Positions 36,202 to 47,649 of a stretch of 64,000 bases of DNA are shown here, piece after piece (positions within the stretch are counted from its first letter, which is position 1; every line of letters starts with the position of its first letter). The stretch is from Gyromitra esculenta (taxonomy: Eukaryota > Ascomycota > Pezizomycetes > Pezizales > Discinaceae): the NCBI GenBank assembly GCA_038503075.1, contig JBCAML010000003.1, forward strand, positions 3,631,222-3,695,221, read 5' to 3'. Position numbers and translations under genes: made by a program. The notes beneath the pieces were generated by a model, which saw only the letters and a program-made list of their open reading frames with translations, searched no databases and was not told the DNA's origin.

Positions 36202-39200
36202 GGCTGCAGGGATCAAGAGACGGGCTGTGGATTATATATGTGTGTAGTGGTGAAGTGGGGATTGTTTTGTCAAAGCGGGGTGTAGTGGTGGTTTAAGCTG
36301 TCAGAATTGTCTGGTCCTGAAATTTATGTCAACGAAGCCGAGGGAGGAGTTAATATAAGAAGGTTGAGAAAAAAGTATTTTTATGTTGTTGGGCTGGGCT
36401 AGGTAATGTGGGTGAAATCCCACCACTGAAGTTGTTTGGATCTATAGGAGCCAGCGCGCTGCAGCATCCTGCAGGCCAGCTGTAGTAGCCCACGAGACTG
36501 ACTGGCGATGAGGCTTCGTCTGGAGGGCGTCCTGTCCACTGCGTGGGAAGAATCCTCCCCTACAGCTGGTAAGCGTGCAGGAAGCATTGATGGGCGCGAT
36601 ATATCCGAGTACAATTGAGCATTTCTAGCAGTCTACCAGTGATTGCCTGAGTCCTAGAAGCTCAATATCAGTGACTGTAGTTATATTAAAAGAAAAAGAC
36701 GTTCACTGAATTCGGTATTTTATTTTCGCTGACTCAGTACAGTATTACTATCCGCTTCACGCTCAGTTACGCCTAGCCAGATCCCATCACGAAGCGATGG
36801 GCGTCAGGCCACCCCGAGACCAATATCTGTGGTGGGAGGAAGGGAGGGTGAAGAGGGAGAGCTCTGGTGAATGTTCGCAGAAATGTTCCACGGAATTCAA
36901 ATCAACGGCCAACCGGAGCGGGGGAAACATTGGACGGATGAGGAATGAGCTGCAAGGCTTGATAGAAGAAAAAACTGGTCCATACGCATGAAGCCCCAGA
37001 TCTTAGACACACGATCAGACGCAGGTACACTTCTCCGTTGGCGTTCGCCAATGACGCGGTGGTGCCGGGGTGGAGATGTGGAGGCTTAGATCCCAGAGGC
37101 CTGTGGGTGACATCACAGCCGCCTCCACGCGCACGCTCAGCAGCAAGCAAGCGAACCAGATCTCGTCCGATCGGAACCCGCCAAACAGGGCGCGAAGTCT
37201 CCTCCCACCCTCAATTAGTGAAATAATAATTTATATTCGACCAAAGCCGTGTTTCTCCAAAATCCGCAAGGCTTTCGCCGTTTCATCTGTACATGTTTCG
37301 GTTGCGCGACAACCCACCGCCACGACGGACACCCCTTGCTGCTGCAGCATTCTGTCTTTTCCTTTTGTTCTCAAACTCCATGGACAGGACAGCACAACAC
37401 CTCAGAACCTGGAGGGATGCTCTGAAGAGCACGGTCAAGCTGCCCATCCCCCAATGAAGCAGCTCTTTGCACGGCGAGTATCCGAAAGAGGGGCGATTTA
37501 TACTTCAGCTGAGGTGGACCGATGCTGTCAGCTTCCATTGAAATCCAGGAACCACTTCTTGACCCTCAACGACCCAGATACTATCCCAAAAAAATTTGGA
37601 GACTGGAAAATCCGCCTTGTGGAGTAATTATAGGACTTAACTTAGTAACTGTGTGCTGAACTAGATGCAGACGTATGCTACGGGCTCAACCCTCAGTACT
37701 TCGGTATCTTGGCATTATTATTTGTCGCAGAGAACTGATTATTGCATTCCCAACAATGGAGGATAGTTGGGATGAAATCGAAAGGTAAGGGCAGAGTTGT
37801 GCGTTGAAGGAATTGAATTTTTTGGGTGTTTCGCCAGACCGTGTTTTGATGACTAATTCAATATATCTGCACAGGATTCAATTGGTAGTGCTTAAGCTTT
37901 CTCACGACTGAAAGAGGAAGATGAGTCTAGTGTCCCCCCATGCAAACCTATAATTATCCCTTTAATTCTCAGGTATTTACTTTTTCCAATGTGGCGGTGG
38001 CCAAATCGGATATCTCGAACATAAATTGTGTGCGAGCTGGGCTTGGGGATGGTATGCCTGTATCACGAAGATAGACTTCACGTCTCTAGCGAGATTTAGC
38101 CTTATCTTTCACAATGGCCCTGGAGCTTTCTACTCCACCTTTTGATCATACAAACGAAGGGTTGTGCGTTGTCTTTTTTCCTAAGGATCGCTGGTTAATC
38201 TTGGCCAGGTTGGATCTGGATTTTTCATGCAATATTGGTTTCCAAACGAGCAGTATTTTTGAGGGACTGATATATTCGGTAAGAATTAATAATTAAAATA
38301 ATTGGAGAGGCTTACGGCTTCCAGAGTGCCGATATTCCAATCTGCAGAAATAGGGAGTGCTAGGCGGGAGTATCAGTGAGCCCGACGGGCCCAAGAAAAA
38401 GACTTAGCCGAACATCGAGGACAAGATGGAAGGTTTGATATGCACGTGCGCCATCTACATGCTTAAAACAGATAATATACTCCGTGTACGAGTTACCGAC
38501 TCTCATATCTGTAGACTGTACTCTGAAACTGCCTACAGATCAGAATTAATTTGATTTCAATCCATCAGCTAGATGTACAATTCGCTTCTGAACGCTAGAG
38601 CAATCAGAATAGAGATTAAGAGATCCACCAAGAAGCTCTTTGATATAACGTCACAGGAGTTGAGGTCCCCATCGGAAGGCAGATCTCCGTCCGATCTTTT
38701 CTTTCGGTTTTCATGGTTAATACGTAAGTGAAGGGGGAGGGGAAAATTTTTGCTCCCAATCAAGAAGCTGGCCTTGTCGCTTCGATACTTCCCTGCCTTG
38801 TTAGATGTTTCAGGAATTCAAACGGTGTGTGTGTGTCGTGGCTTTGATTACTCGTTTATACACGTGTCAATCGTTGTATTTGTGGGTGTCAGCATTTGAT
38901 GTTGGAAGAAAAATATATAAGGAACTGTTGTATTTATTTCTGCTACTCAGCTACATGCACTCGTGTTTTGTGACACTCAGTCAGGTCACCCGAGAACTTG
39001 AGATGCACTCTAAAAACTTGCTTCATACTGATTGTGTTCGGTGTTGATCCTATATGCACCGTGGCACCACATCACTCACGGCTGCTTTCTAGTACTGCGA
39101 GTGATACCTCATGCATAATAATTCCCTAAGAAGGATTGTTTGGTCGCATAATTCGTATATGATCTTTCACTCCCATTTGGTTTTGAACTGGTCACAGCTG

Positions 39201-41365
39201 AGTGAGAGAAGCTTTTTCGATAGGAGGAAGGGTTAGAATAAGCAAATTATTGACCAGTGTATGTAGTCGTTGACCACAAATATCTCCACACTAAAGCGTT
39301 GTGTGACGTTCGAAAAGCCCAACATAATCCGTGAGATGTCAAGAACTTGCTACGGACCGCTTTCGGCGCTTTCAAAAGAGCCTATGCTTTACTCAGTAAT
39401 GCCTAGTTTATTTCGCTTTTCCGGTAGCAATTGTAAGCAGTAAAGCCATATACTCACTAGCTTTCTAGCAAGATCTAGATGCACAGATATGAGTACATTT
39501 TAGGGTGAGAAGAGAACAAAAAAGAAAAACAAGAGAATAAGAAAAAAAAAATCCAGCAAAGCCATGAGCAAGTTTCAGTTATGGACAAATCGGGAATAGA
39601 TTGTAGAAATGTTAGACCTGCCGCGTATGGCATGATGCCGCGTATTCTATTACTGGCGTGGAGCACTAACAACCGGGGCTCTCAATTATTGTAGCCTTGG
39701 AATTGAATAAGGTGTATGGATGCTGCTAATAAGTACTCCGTAAGCCTTAAATTTTGAGCCTCACATGCAGAACCAGGGGATGTTAATCGTGTGAAAATTT
39801 TATGAGGCGGTACTCTATCAGTATTTCGCAATTGTGTTCTATGCCCCACCCCAACAGCAATTGAAATAGTGAGCCACTGTCTTCAAGCTGGAAGTGCATT
39901 AGTGCGCCACAATTGCTTCGCATGATTGTAAGGTACTATCTTCTCTACTACACATGACACACGATGCGGTGACTAGGCAACTGCAGCTCATAACTCAATT
40001 AGCTTAACTATAGAAATGCGAAATGGACAGCAATTGAACTAATCTGCAGAGGGTATGATTCCTGCCTGCCATGCATATCTCTCTCTGCTGTGCCCCCGCC
40101 TTGCTCTAGATACCAGTCACCTAAAGCCTCGAGTAGGTAAAAGCTAATGACTCTCATCATTCTCAAGTGCAAATACGTGTTTTATCAGGTTTACAGTATA
40201 CTAAGATCGTCCCTCTAAAATATAATTCGTGCCACGTTATAAGAACCTCCTTAGAGTATGGTAGTAATATAGCTTTCAGCTCAAGCAGGCACCTGGTAAA
40301 GACGGGAAAACCCGAATATACGTATACAAGGCTGATCTGAGGTAGAAGGCCTTAGAAGGAGATCACTTAGTTAAGCTCTATCAATGGTGAGTGAGGTTAT
40401 GATGGTGGTTCGCCTCGAGAATCTCAGGATTATGTGCTACATTATACTAATGCATGCATTCAGAACAGGCGCATCGTATTTTTGAGGCATTTGAATACGC
40501 AATTTTTGCCACAAGAAAGTAGTATTGCAGCACGATATGATCTAGTAGTTAGTATATATGTCAATGATTCATTCGCCACTTAGTACGGTAATATAGGATA
40601 GATATAGCGAAAATGCTGAATAACGTGATCAGTATACTCAGGGTGCTTTTCGAGTTAAAAGTGGTTGCCAAGAGCCGTACATAGATGAGACATTGAAAAT
40701 TTTATCAAGAAACTCGCTGTTGGGAAAGGTTGTTTGGAGAGTCAACGGTAAAATCTTAATAATAAGGCGTAAGAGATGATTTGGTAACTCCATCACTCGG
40801 TATTCGTCATCTTCTAGACGGAAATAAATTGATAATGCGTAATTTACATGCAGCTCTATAGCCTGAGGTAAGACATACACGTATAATTGTAACAGACGTA
40901 ACCAAGAATACATATATGCTTGAGCTGGAAAAACACGGATTGGTGATGGGATCTGCTTATGACGGCACTCCGGGGGCTGGGGAGGAAAACCCTGCACAGA
41001 GGCCCAACGTAGTAATAAATTCCTGGCCTTAGACGTCCTCAACTCGACAGTAGATCTGTCGGTAGTATGCATTTAGACTCTACTCAGGTGGGGTAAGGTG
41101 CTCTAAACGTTGGTGGCGACTTGGAGATTAGTTAGGGCTGAGAAGTTAACAGCGTTGAGCTCCAAACTCAGTAAAAACGCATCCAAAACCAGAGGATTAG
41201 AGTAAAAGTAGTTGAACTCTGAGACTCGAGCCTCTGCCTTTAAAAGAGATCTTAAACGGTCTTTTAGCGATAGACCCCTAACCCTGGGACAGATATTCCA
41301 ATCCGCATTGCTTACATATGCATAGCAGCTGTAAGTATCAAAGTATCAACAAACAACGCTCCAGA
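36202..41365. other. Five-kilobase gene-poor stretch
   Basis: Past the zinc-finger promoter, no convincing gene is seen. A GC-richer island at about 36800-37630 contains overlapping open frames on both strands, none with recognisable motifs. From about 37650 to 41300 the DNA is AT-rich. The longest frame is the minus-strand ORF listed separately. The last 200 bases are the promoter of the beta-lactamase-fold gene. Confidence 0.45.
40638..41072 (-). CDS. Doubtful ORF, 144 aa, no known family
   Basis: A single open frame from ATG at 41072 stands out for length in an otherwise AT-rich stretch. The product has a hydrophobic middle (MYSWLRLLQLYVYVLPQAI) and a leucine-rich C-terminal part, but no domain I recognise. 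It may be chance or a relic. There is no supporting splice pattern or neighbour. Confidence 0.15.
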   Translation of the reverse strand: MHTTDRSTVELRTSKARNLLLRWASVQGFPPQPPECRHKQIPSPIRVFPAQAYMYSWLRLLQLYVYVLPQAIELHVNYALSIYFRLEDDEYRVMELPNHLLRLIIKILPLTLQTTFPNSEFLDKIFNVSSMYGSWQPLLTRKAP

Positions 41366-42316
41366 ATGTCTTTAAGCATCCAGCACATCAACGCCGACGC
41401 CACCTTCCTGATTACCTTGAGTCTTCCACGACTCTCCTCGGCCTCGGCCTCGGGCCGCGAAGCCTCCCCGGCGTTCTCGATCCTCGTCGATCCATGGTTG
41501 CATTCCGACGCGCCTGTGTTCCACCCCCGATTCTCAAACCAGCTACATACTGTTGCTCCAGCCATCGCCTCACTTGTCGAGCTTTCGCAGGCAGTAGATT
41601 TAATCGTGATTTCTCAGAGCAAGTCCGATCATTGCCACGAGGGGACCCTCAAGGAGTATGGGTGGTCCGAGAACCCCAACACCCGTCTGTATGCTTGCCC
41701 GGATGCAACTTCAATCGTCAAGAGTTGGAAGTGGTTCCCACAATCGCAAATGAGCACCTTCAAGAAGGGCGAGACAATTCGCATCGAAATCCCAAACGTC
41801 CAAAATCCCGCGTTGCGGGCTTGGGTGGAGCTGGATTATATCCCAGCGAAATGGCTGTGGGAGATGCCGAGCCTGCATACTGCGATCGGGATAAAGTATT
41901 TCTTCACTGAAACGCCATCGAACACCAAAGTGATATCTGCGCTATTTACACCCCATGGGCTCCCGACATCTGCATTGCGTCCGTGGTTGTCGCGCTTACC
42001 GGGGAAGAGACCTTACCTATCATTATTGCTGCACCCTCTCGTTCATGTATACAGCTACATGGGTGGGGAGATCTCCCGCGGGTTCCCAGCTGGCTTGGAG
42101 ATCTGCGAGGCTGTTGATGTGGGGCAATGGGTGTCGACCCACGATGAATACAAAATTGTTGAAGGCTTTGTTGCCAGTCGGATCAATGTGACGAAGTGGG
42201 ATCGGCAAAAAGCCCAAGAGGATTTATCGGCTGCTGGTGTTGAAGGTGTGGTGGTAGAGGAGCTTAAAGTTGCAGAGTGGCTGACAGTAAGTGATGGGGT
42301 CGTTATCGATACCTAA
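41366..42316 (+). CDS. Metallo-beta-lactamase-fold protein, single exon
   Basis: The frame codes for 316 residues from the ATG at 41366; another ATG at 41318 would add 16 residues but lies beside a GTAAGT that looks like 5'-UTR splicing. The fold is suggested by ADATFLITL, then ILVDPWL (residues 39-45), then LIVISQSKSDHCHEGTL. This last occupies the place of the HxHxDH metal motif. The first two His are Ser and Lys (S85, K86 region) while D88-H89 remain. Later strands include WVELDYIPA and SALFTPHGLP. Homologues in fungi are annotated as beta-lactamase-like hydrolases. With part of the site lost, catalysis may differ or be absent. Cytosolic location is likely because no signal peptide is seen. 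Confidence 0.75.
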   Translation: MSLSIQHINADATFLITLSLPRLSSASASGREASPAFSILVDPWLHSDAPVFHPRFSNQLHTVAPAIASLVELSQAVDLIVISQSKSDHCHEGTLKEYGWSENPNTRLYACPDATSIVKSWKWFPQSQMSTFKKGETIRIEIPNVQNPALRAWVELDYIPAKWLWEMPSLHTAIGIKYFFTETPSNTKVISALFTPHGLPTSALRPWLSRLPGKRPYLSLLLHPLVHVYSYMGGEISRGFPAGLEICEAVDVGQWVSTHDEYKIVEGFVASRINVTKWDRQKAQEDLSAAGVEGVVVEELKVAEWLTVSDGVVIDT

Positions 42317-42803
42317 CTCACTAGAGTGCAAACCGTGGGTGGTATTTCGCATGCCGACTAGACAAGGCATATATCCTATCGATGGCTACCGTAATGAAGT
42401 TTTGATATCAGACTGTGGTGGATATACTAGAAGTTAATTGTACATAATAGTAATACGAGCTTTTTTGTGTTTTAACAAAACCGTTCTGACGAACTAAGAT
42501 ACACAAGATCTGAGAAAGAATCAGCGGGGATTTGAACAGGATTGGGGCTATCCGGATCTAATCAAGGGTTAAATCATTTACATACGGGATAGCGTGACAC
42601 CCATAAATTAATTGCTGGTAAGTTGAGCCTGCTTTTTGTAATTATCAAAGGCCAATGGCCCTAGAATTTCTAATTCCATTTCCACGCAAATTTTTTTTTA
42701 TCGAGCCAAATCGAAATCGAAACTATACACGCATTTTTCCAAGAATCCCATGCCCTTTTCCAAACGAAGAAACCAAAACTTTCAATTTGGTTTGTACTTA
42801 TGT
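42317..42803. other. Convergent 3' intergenic region
   Basis: Four hundred and eighty-seven AT-rich bases between two converging stops. A tRNA-like T-loop word near 42527 was examined and rejected because its stem does not pair. Confidence 0.5.
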
Positions 42804-44262
42804 TTAACTAAAGGCATCCTCCCAATCCACAGGTTCCGTGGCTTGTGAGTCCGGAGCCTGGGTTGAAGCAGTCCTCGGAGCTCCATAGCTCGGACTGATG
42901 TTGGTATTGATTTCGAGCTCAGACGATGTATTGGAAGGAATTGCTCCGAGAATATCAAGGGCGGGTGGAGGCGTCGCAATACCCCCAATTGTTGCTGTGC
43001 CGGATGGCTCTTCTTGACTGGCCTCGATGACAAGAGAAGCCTTCACCCTAGATAGCAGTCTGCCAACTTCCTCACCCAGGCGGGCATTGTCGCTAACCAC
43101 CACCTCAAGAGAGCCAGGTTCTCCAACCTCGAAAGGTAGAGGTACTTGGTCGTCGAGCTTCTCCTGTGCTTGTTCTTTGGATGTGCTGGGTGTCGCCTCC
43201 TCTTCCTCTTGCCTCATAGCACCCTTGTCCACTTTCGTGGTTTTACTCCCCACCGAACTCGATGCATCTGTAAGCACTTCTCCCACATCCTCCAGATATC
43301 CAGCCTGTTCGCCGTCCTCGGTTCCTATCTTATCATCCCCAGCTAGGCTTTCATGCACTTCCTCAGCCTCCCATTCCGCTCTCCTCTTATCCTCTTCAAT
43401 CCATTTCACAGGACGCTGGACCAACCGCATAGCCGCGAATTCACTGAAGGCGTAATCAGCGATGAAAACTTTATTGCACTGCCGGTCTGGGATGTAGAGA
43501 GTTGGAAAAGATCTACAGCATGGAAGGGGTTCTTTATTAGCATTTACTTCCAAAGCCCCTGTAGAGGGAAGTCAGGTATCTTACGAGTCAGGATTAAGGA
43601 ATTCGTGGTTCTGCATGATAACCTTAGGATCCCAATCACGTAAAGTGCACATCTCGGCCCCAAAATGGTCTCCAAATGAAACGTCGCTAGACTCGTCGAA
43701 ACTGTCCACCCAATATCAGTGATAGAGTTCTATATGAGAGACGTTGGACGGGGTGGAGCACGTACAATCCGGTAACTCCCTTCACGACGTCCCACACAGT
43801 GACACCATCCTCGTTGTTGGCAACCACCTCAACATCGAACGGCCATTCACCACCAGAGATGACACGGATAACGACTTCCTGCAGTGCCGGAGAAGTTGCA
43901 AATTGGCCACGCACACTGCTGTTAACGAGGAAGATACCGTTCAGCCCCTCTCCGATCCGGATGGCTTTGGCCAAGTGATAGGCAGAGAAACTAAGACGAC
44001 TGAAAACAGGGTGCATAAAGACCTGAGTGTTCTTGTCAGGATGAGAGGGATCAGGAGGTTCCTGGAAGAGGTGAGGTCGGATTTCTTTACTGCTGGTAAT
44101 GAGGGTGCGGAACCGTTTGTTAATTCGCTGGCAGACGAGAAGAGATTCAAGAGGGAGAAATTTGAAAATACGGACTGCCACGCTCCGAGGCAGCACATAA
44201 AAGTGAAGGTAGGGTTTATGGCCCGGCTTCGGCTTCGGCTTCACTTTGGAATTAGGCGGCAT
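42804..44262 (-). CDS. F-box protein with acidic C-terminal half, 3 exons
   Basis: Minus-strand exons are 43766-44262, 43585-43701 and 42804-43512, giving 440 residues. An F-box lies at residues of about 22-58 (VLPRSVAVRIFKFLPLESLL, then VCQRINKRFRTLI), after a Lys/Pro-rich start. The next about 200 residues form a conserved-looking globular part with GEWPFDVEVVANNEDGVTVW and ADYAFSEFAAMRLVQRPVKW. The C-terminal 150 residues are acidic and disordered, ending in DWEDAFS. F-box proteins recruit substrates to SCF ubiquitin ligases; the target is unknown. The second intron is long for this gene (72 nt) and contains a perfect TGCTAAT branch site; skipping it breaks the frame. The start is the first true ATG. 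Confidence 0.8.
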
Positions 44263-44757
44263 TGAACTCCCTCGCCGTCTTTTCTTATTTTTATTTTCGG
44301 TGGCGATGGTAAAGTTGCGAAGATGGGGGTTGGTTGGATGAGAGGAGAGTGTGGATGTTGGTGGAGGCAACGACCGCGATGTGGCAGATGGACGGCCTTG
44401 TCCTCACCACAAACCAACATGGCATAGAAGCATCTCCAACATGATATAGAATCCCCAGAATCTTATGTGTATATATTGACGCTCCCAGACCTCTGGGAAA
44501 GATAAACGCGAAACAGGCCGTGGTGAGGATGAAATAGAACGTGGGAGGATAGATGCACAGCCCATCACTCGATATTGATATTGGTCCGCCTGGACTCCAG
44601 AACTTTGTAGAATAACACTTGGAATAAACTACTCCTATTGATATGAAATTATACACCAAAACGCCCCATCGCAATGGTCTTTGAAACTTTAAGCTTCCAA
44701 GCTAACGTATATAGGCGGCCTTTCCCCCCCTCCTTCTTTTTACTAAAATCATTACAA
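44263..44757. other. Intergenic region upstream of F-box gene
   Basis: About 500 bases hold the F-box promoter and the 3' end of the MFS gene, both minus strand. Nothing else is visible. Confidence 0.45.
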
Positions 44758-46768
44758 TCACAGACTAGTCTTACCCCTCGGCTCATACGGTAGTGCCAAC
44801 ATTAATATTCCTGCCACCAGAAACAACGACCCACTAATGTAAATCGGCACAGGTGTCGATAAATCTGCATACATTGCGATAATAGGTGCGATGATCCCAA
44901 ATATCCTGTTGGCTGTCGCTGAAAGTCCGTTTCCTGTGCCTCGATCTTTCGTTGGGAAGATTTCTGGTGTGTACGAATATAGAATACCATACATCGCACC
45001 GCTGGTGACAGCGTATCCACAGTTCCATCCCAAAAGTGCGTTGGATGTTCGTGCGGTAGTGCCAGCAAATAAGAAAACACCGGTTAGAATAGTCGAGAAG
45101 CTCATAGCACCCTTTCGACCCAAGAGTGGAAGTTCGACAGCGAGCCCAGCTAGAAGTGAGCCAGGTATGCCGCATACAGCGATGATGAGGTAGTTTCGGA
45201 ACGTTGTGTAGGTTGATGAATCTCCAGCTGCAGCACCGCGAGAGGCGAGGAAGTATGGGATAAAAGCATTATACAATGGGACTAAACAGATTTTGACTCA
45301 TTAGTGGGTAAAAAAAATATTATTGGGATATATGGAGTGATCACATGCTAATCCCTATAGAAAACACAAAATTTCGTGAGTATCAAGAATTCCCAGCCAA
45401 CTGCAAAAGGAGAAAACTTACGATCAAAGCCCACAGTGAGATGATCAAACTCGTTGAAAACACCAGTTCCCTTGTCGCAAATAAAGCACGAATATGATCA
45501 AACTTAAACCTTTCTAGATTTCTCTCGACGGCTGCACCAACTGTGGTATATCGCGAACTAGTAGCCGCGTTGGTGGTGTCTCTATCGATCTTTTGCAGGT
45601 CCTCCACTATCAGAGTGCTCTCTACGCCGTTGTATTTGGCGACCGCATGAATCGATTCCACGGCTTGCGAATCTCTGCCTCGGCCCATCAAGAACTTTGG
45701 CGATTCGTGAAGATCGAATGCAAAGAAGCGGAGGCCAAACATGACTAATGTGAATCCGCCCATCCTGCAATGTACAGGTCAGACAACCGTATTATTGATT
45801 TACCAAGAAAAGATTGCTCTGTAACGTACGTAAATACAAAATACCGCCATCCCATATTGTTCGATCTCGTGCAGCCATCGGCTGTCTCACAAGCGAAGTT
45901 CGCCATAAGTGGCCAGGCAACAGCGCTGGCGACTGTGTGATATGTCAGGCCTGGTCGGAACAAGGAAAATCACGGAGGAAGAATACGGATTTGCCCAAAC
46001 GCCCACCACACACTCATAACGGTCAAAAGGTATTGGTGAGTTCCGGGGATAAATTCCAGAAAGACCTAATGCGTAAAAAAAGAAAAAGTAATTAAAGGTG
46101 CAGTTCCTAAGTCGAGAGGATGAACAGAGACTCACTGCAGAGTCAACAGGCAAGTTACCACCAACCCCAACAGACCATAGTGCGGCGAAGGTTGCGACTG
46201 CTGCGAAATTTGGAGAAGATCCAGCAATGAGCCCAAAAGCCCCTGCTATGAGCAACCGTCGCCAAAAATAAGCCCTCAATAAAAAATCGGAAAAAAGCCA
46301 TTCGCATCAGCGCCGTACAGTAAGATTGAAAGCCCATCTCCGCCCAATGATATCAGATCCAATGCCCCACCCAGCGGCGCCCACCGCAAGCCCTAGATTC
46401 TGGGCTAGCAGAAGATAGACAGTTCTCGGCGGATGCAGTTCGTTGATGACCGACGGTAGGATAATGGCAGTAACTTGGGGCCATAACTGGCGAATTTTTA
46501 GACCAGAACTTTGTAATATCTCAAGAAGACGGTATGAAGAAAAACATACGTTATCAGCTAGCCATCCGAAGCCCGCAACAACAAATAAGGCCTTGTGATA
46601 TTTGCCAAAGCCAATCTCGTGCATCGCATCGTTCAGAACCCTTGCTTTGGCCTTGTAAATTGGGTCGACGTTGCCTTCAGGAATCACGCTGGTCGCACCG
46701 TTCGCAGCGAAGGGGGGATTTCCAGCAACGTCAGGATTGCCCTCGTTGGGCGGTTTGCTAATGGACAT
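44758..46768 (-). CDS. MFS transporter (SV2/SVOP-like), 8 exons, one defective splice acceptor
   Basis: Minus-strand exons are 46550-46768, 46319-46486, 46136-46255, 45987-46065, 45830-45932, 45422-45764, 45345-45354 and 44758-45281, giving 521 residues if the second intron is removed. Family motifs are FVVAGFGWLADN, GWGIGSDIIGRRWAFNLT (the first cytoplasmic loop GxxSDxxGRR), LWSVGVGGNLPVDSA, and GILYSYTPEIFPTKDRGTGN near the C-terminus. Twelve hydrophobic segments are expected. The substrate is unknown; relatives carry organic anions, sugars or nicotinate-like molecules. Oddities: intron 2 (46256-46318) contains an in-frame TGA, has donor GTACGG, but ends in GG rather than AG, and no nearby AG has the right phase. 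The seventh exon is only 10 nt. The gene may be a recent pseudogene, use a noncanonical GT-GG intron, or contain a sequence error. Confidence 0.78.
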
Positions 46769-47649
46769 TGAGTATATATCTAGTTTTTCGATTCGGTGGT
46801 AAGGCTCTCGTCGATAGATACTAGGGAATATGTCTGAGCGAGAGAGAGAGCGAGAGATGATATCACGTCGTTGAAGAGAGAAGAGAGCTAGAGGATCTGC
46901 TGACCAGATCTCCAGAAGACGGGACTTGCTAGCTAACAGAGGAAAGATGGTCCGGGCGGTGACCGAGTCGATGCCAACGTTTAATTTATTAAGGTTAGGT
47001 GCCCACGGCCAACAGGCAGATGGGCTGGGCACGCCATCTCGATCGTGAATTGGGATTTTAAGGGAGCTGGTCTCGCCTGGCGTCAGGAAGGCCACTGGCC
47101 GTGAGAGCACCAGCATCTTGAACGGCAGCAGTTGGAAAAAGAAACGGTGCTGCTAGCCATGTTTACCGTAACGAGCAGCTGCTGTGTTACTATGAGCAGG
47201 GAATTGTTGACCGGATTGATGATAATGTCCCGTCATAAGCGTAGATCTTGGGATATGATGCAGTTAAAGGCAGGTGCTACATAGCTGAGGCCACTGCTCG
47301 AGAATAAGCTCCGATTGTCGATCGATGCAGCCTGTTGATCGTCCCGTATCGAGGAACCCTGGCCCTACTATTCGGAGCTGCCCAATGTGGTTTATCAACA
47401 TCTGCTGTGGTAGCCCACGATCACGCTGATAGGACAACACGCCTAGCTACAGTACTGCTGTGTGTATACCGCAATAAGATGGCTACAGGTGCATTGGTGT
47501 AGCTTAAACACCTTGGCCAATTTTGCCGTTAACCCATAAATCTGTATTATCGTTTGGCGAGAAAATCAAAATTATATCTGCACTTCATGAGACATCACTC
47601 ATTTATAAATCTAATAATCCCAATAATCATTCCCATCGTGCCATTCACC
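46769..47649. other. Intergenic region upstream of MFS gene
   Basis: About 880 bases lie between the MFS start and the EamA stop, both minus strand. A GAGAGAGAGAGCGAGAGA tract sits near 46840-46858. No gene is supported. Confidence 0.45.

Noticed and set aside
37070..37627. 185-codon plus-strand open frame in a GC-richer island
   Set aside because: Low-complexity start, no recognisable domain, and overlapping frames on both strands. I kept it out of the gene list.
42520..42550. tRNA-like T-loop word (GTTCAAATC on the minus strand)
   Set aside because: The flanking bases do not form the 5-bp T stem and no A box or anticodon arm fits at the right distance.
44263..44370. Upstream extension of the F-box protein
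   Set aside because: The longer frame begins with TTG, and no ATG lies between it and 44262, so the ATG at 44262 was chosen.
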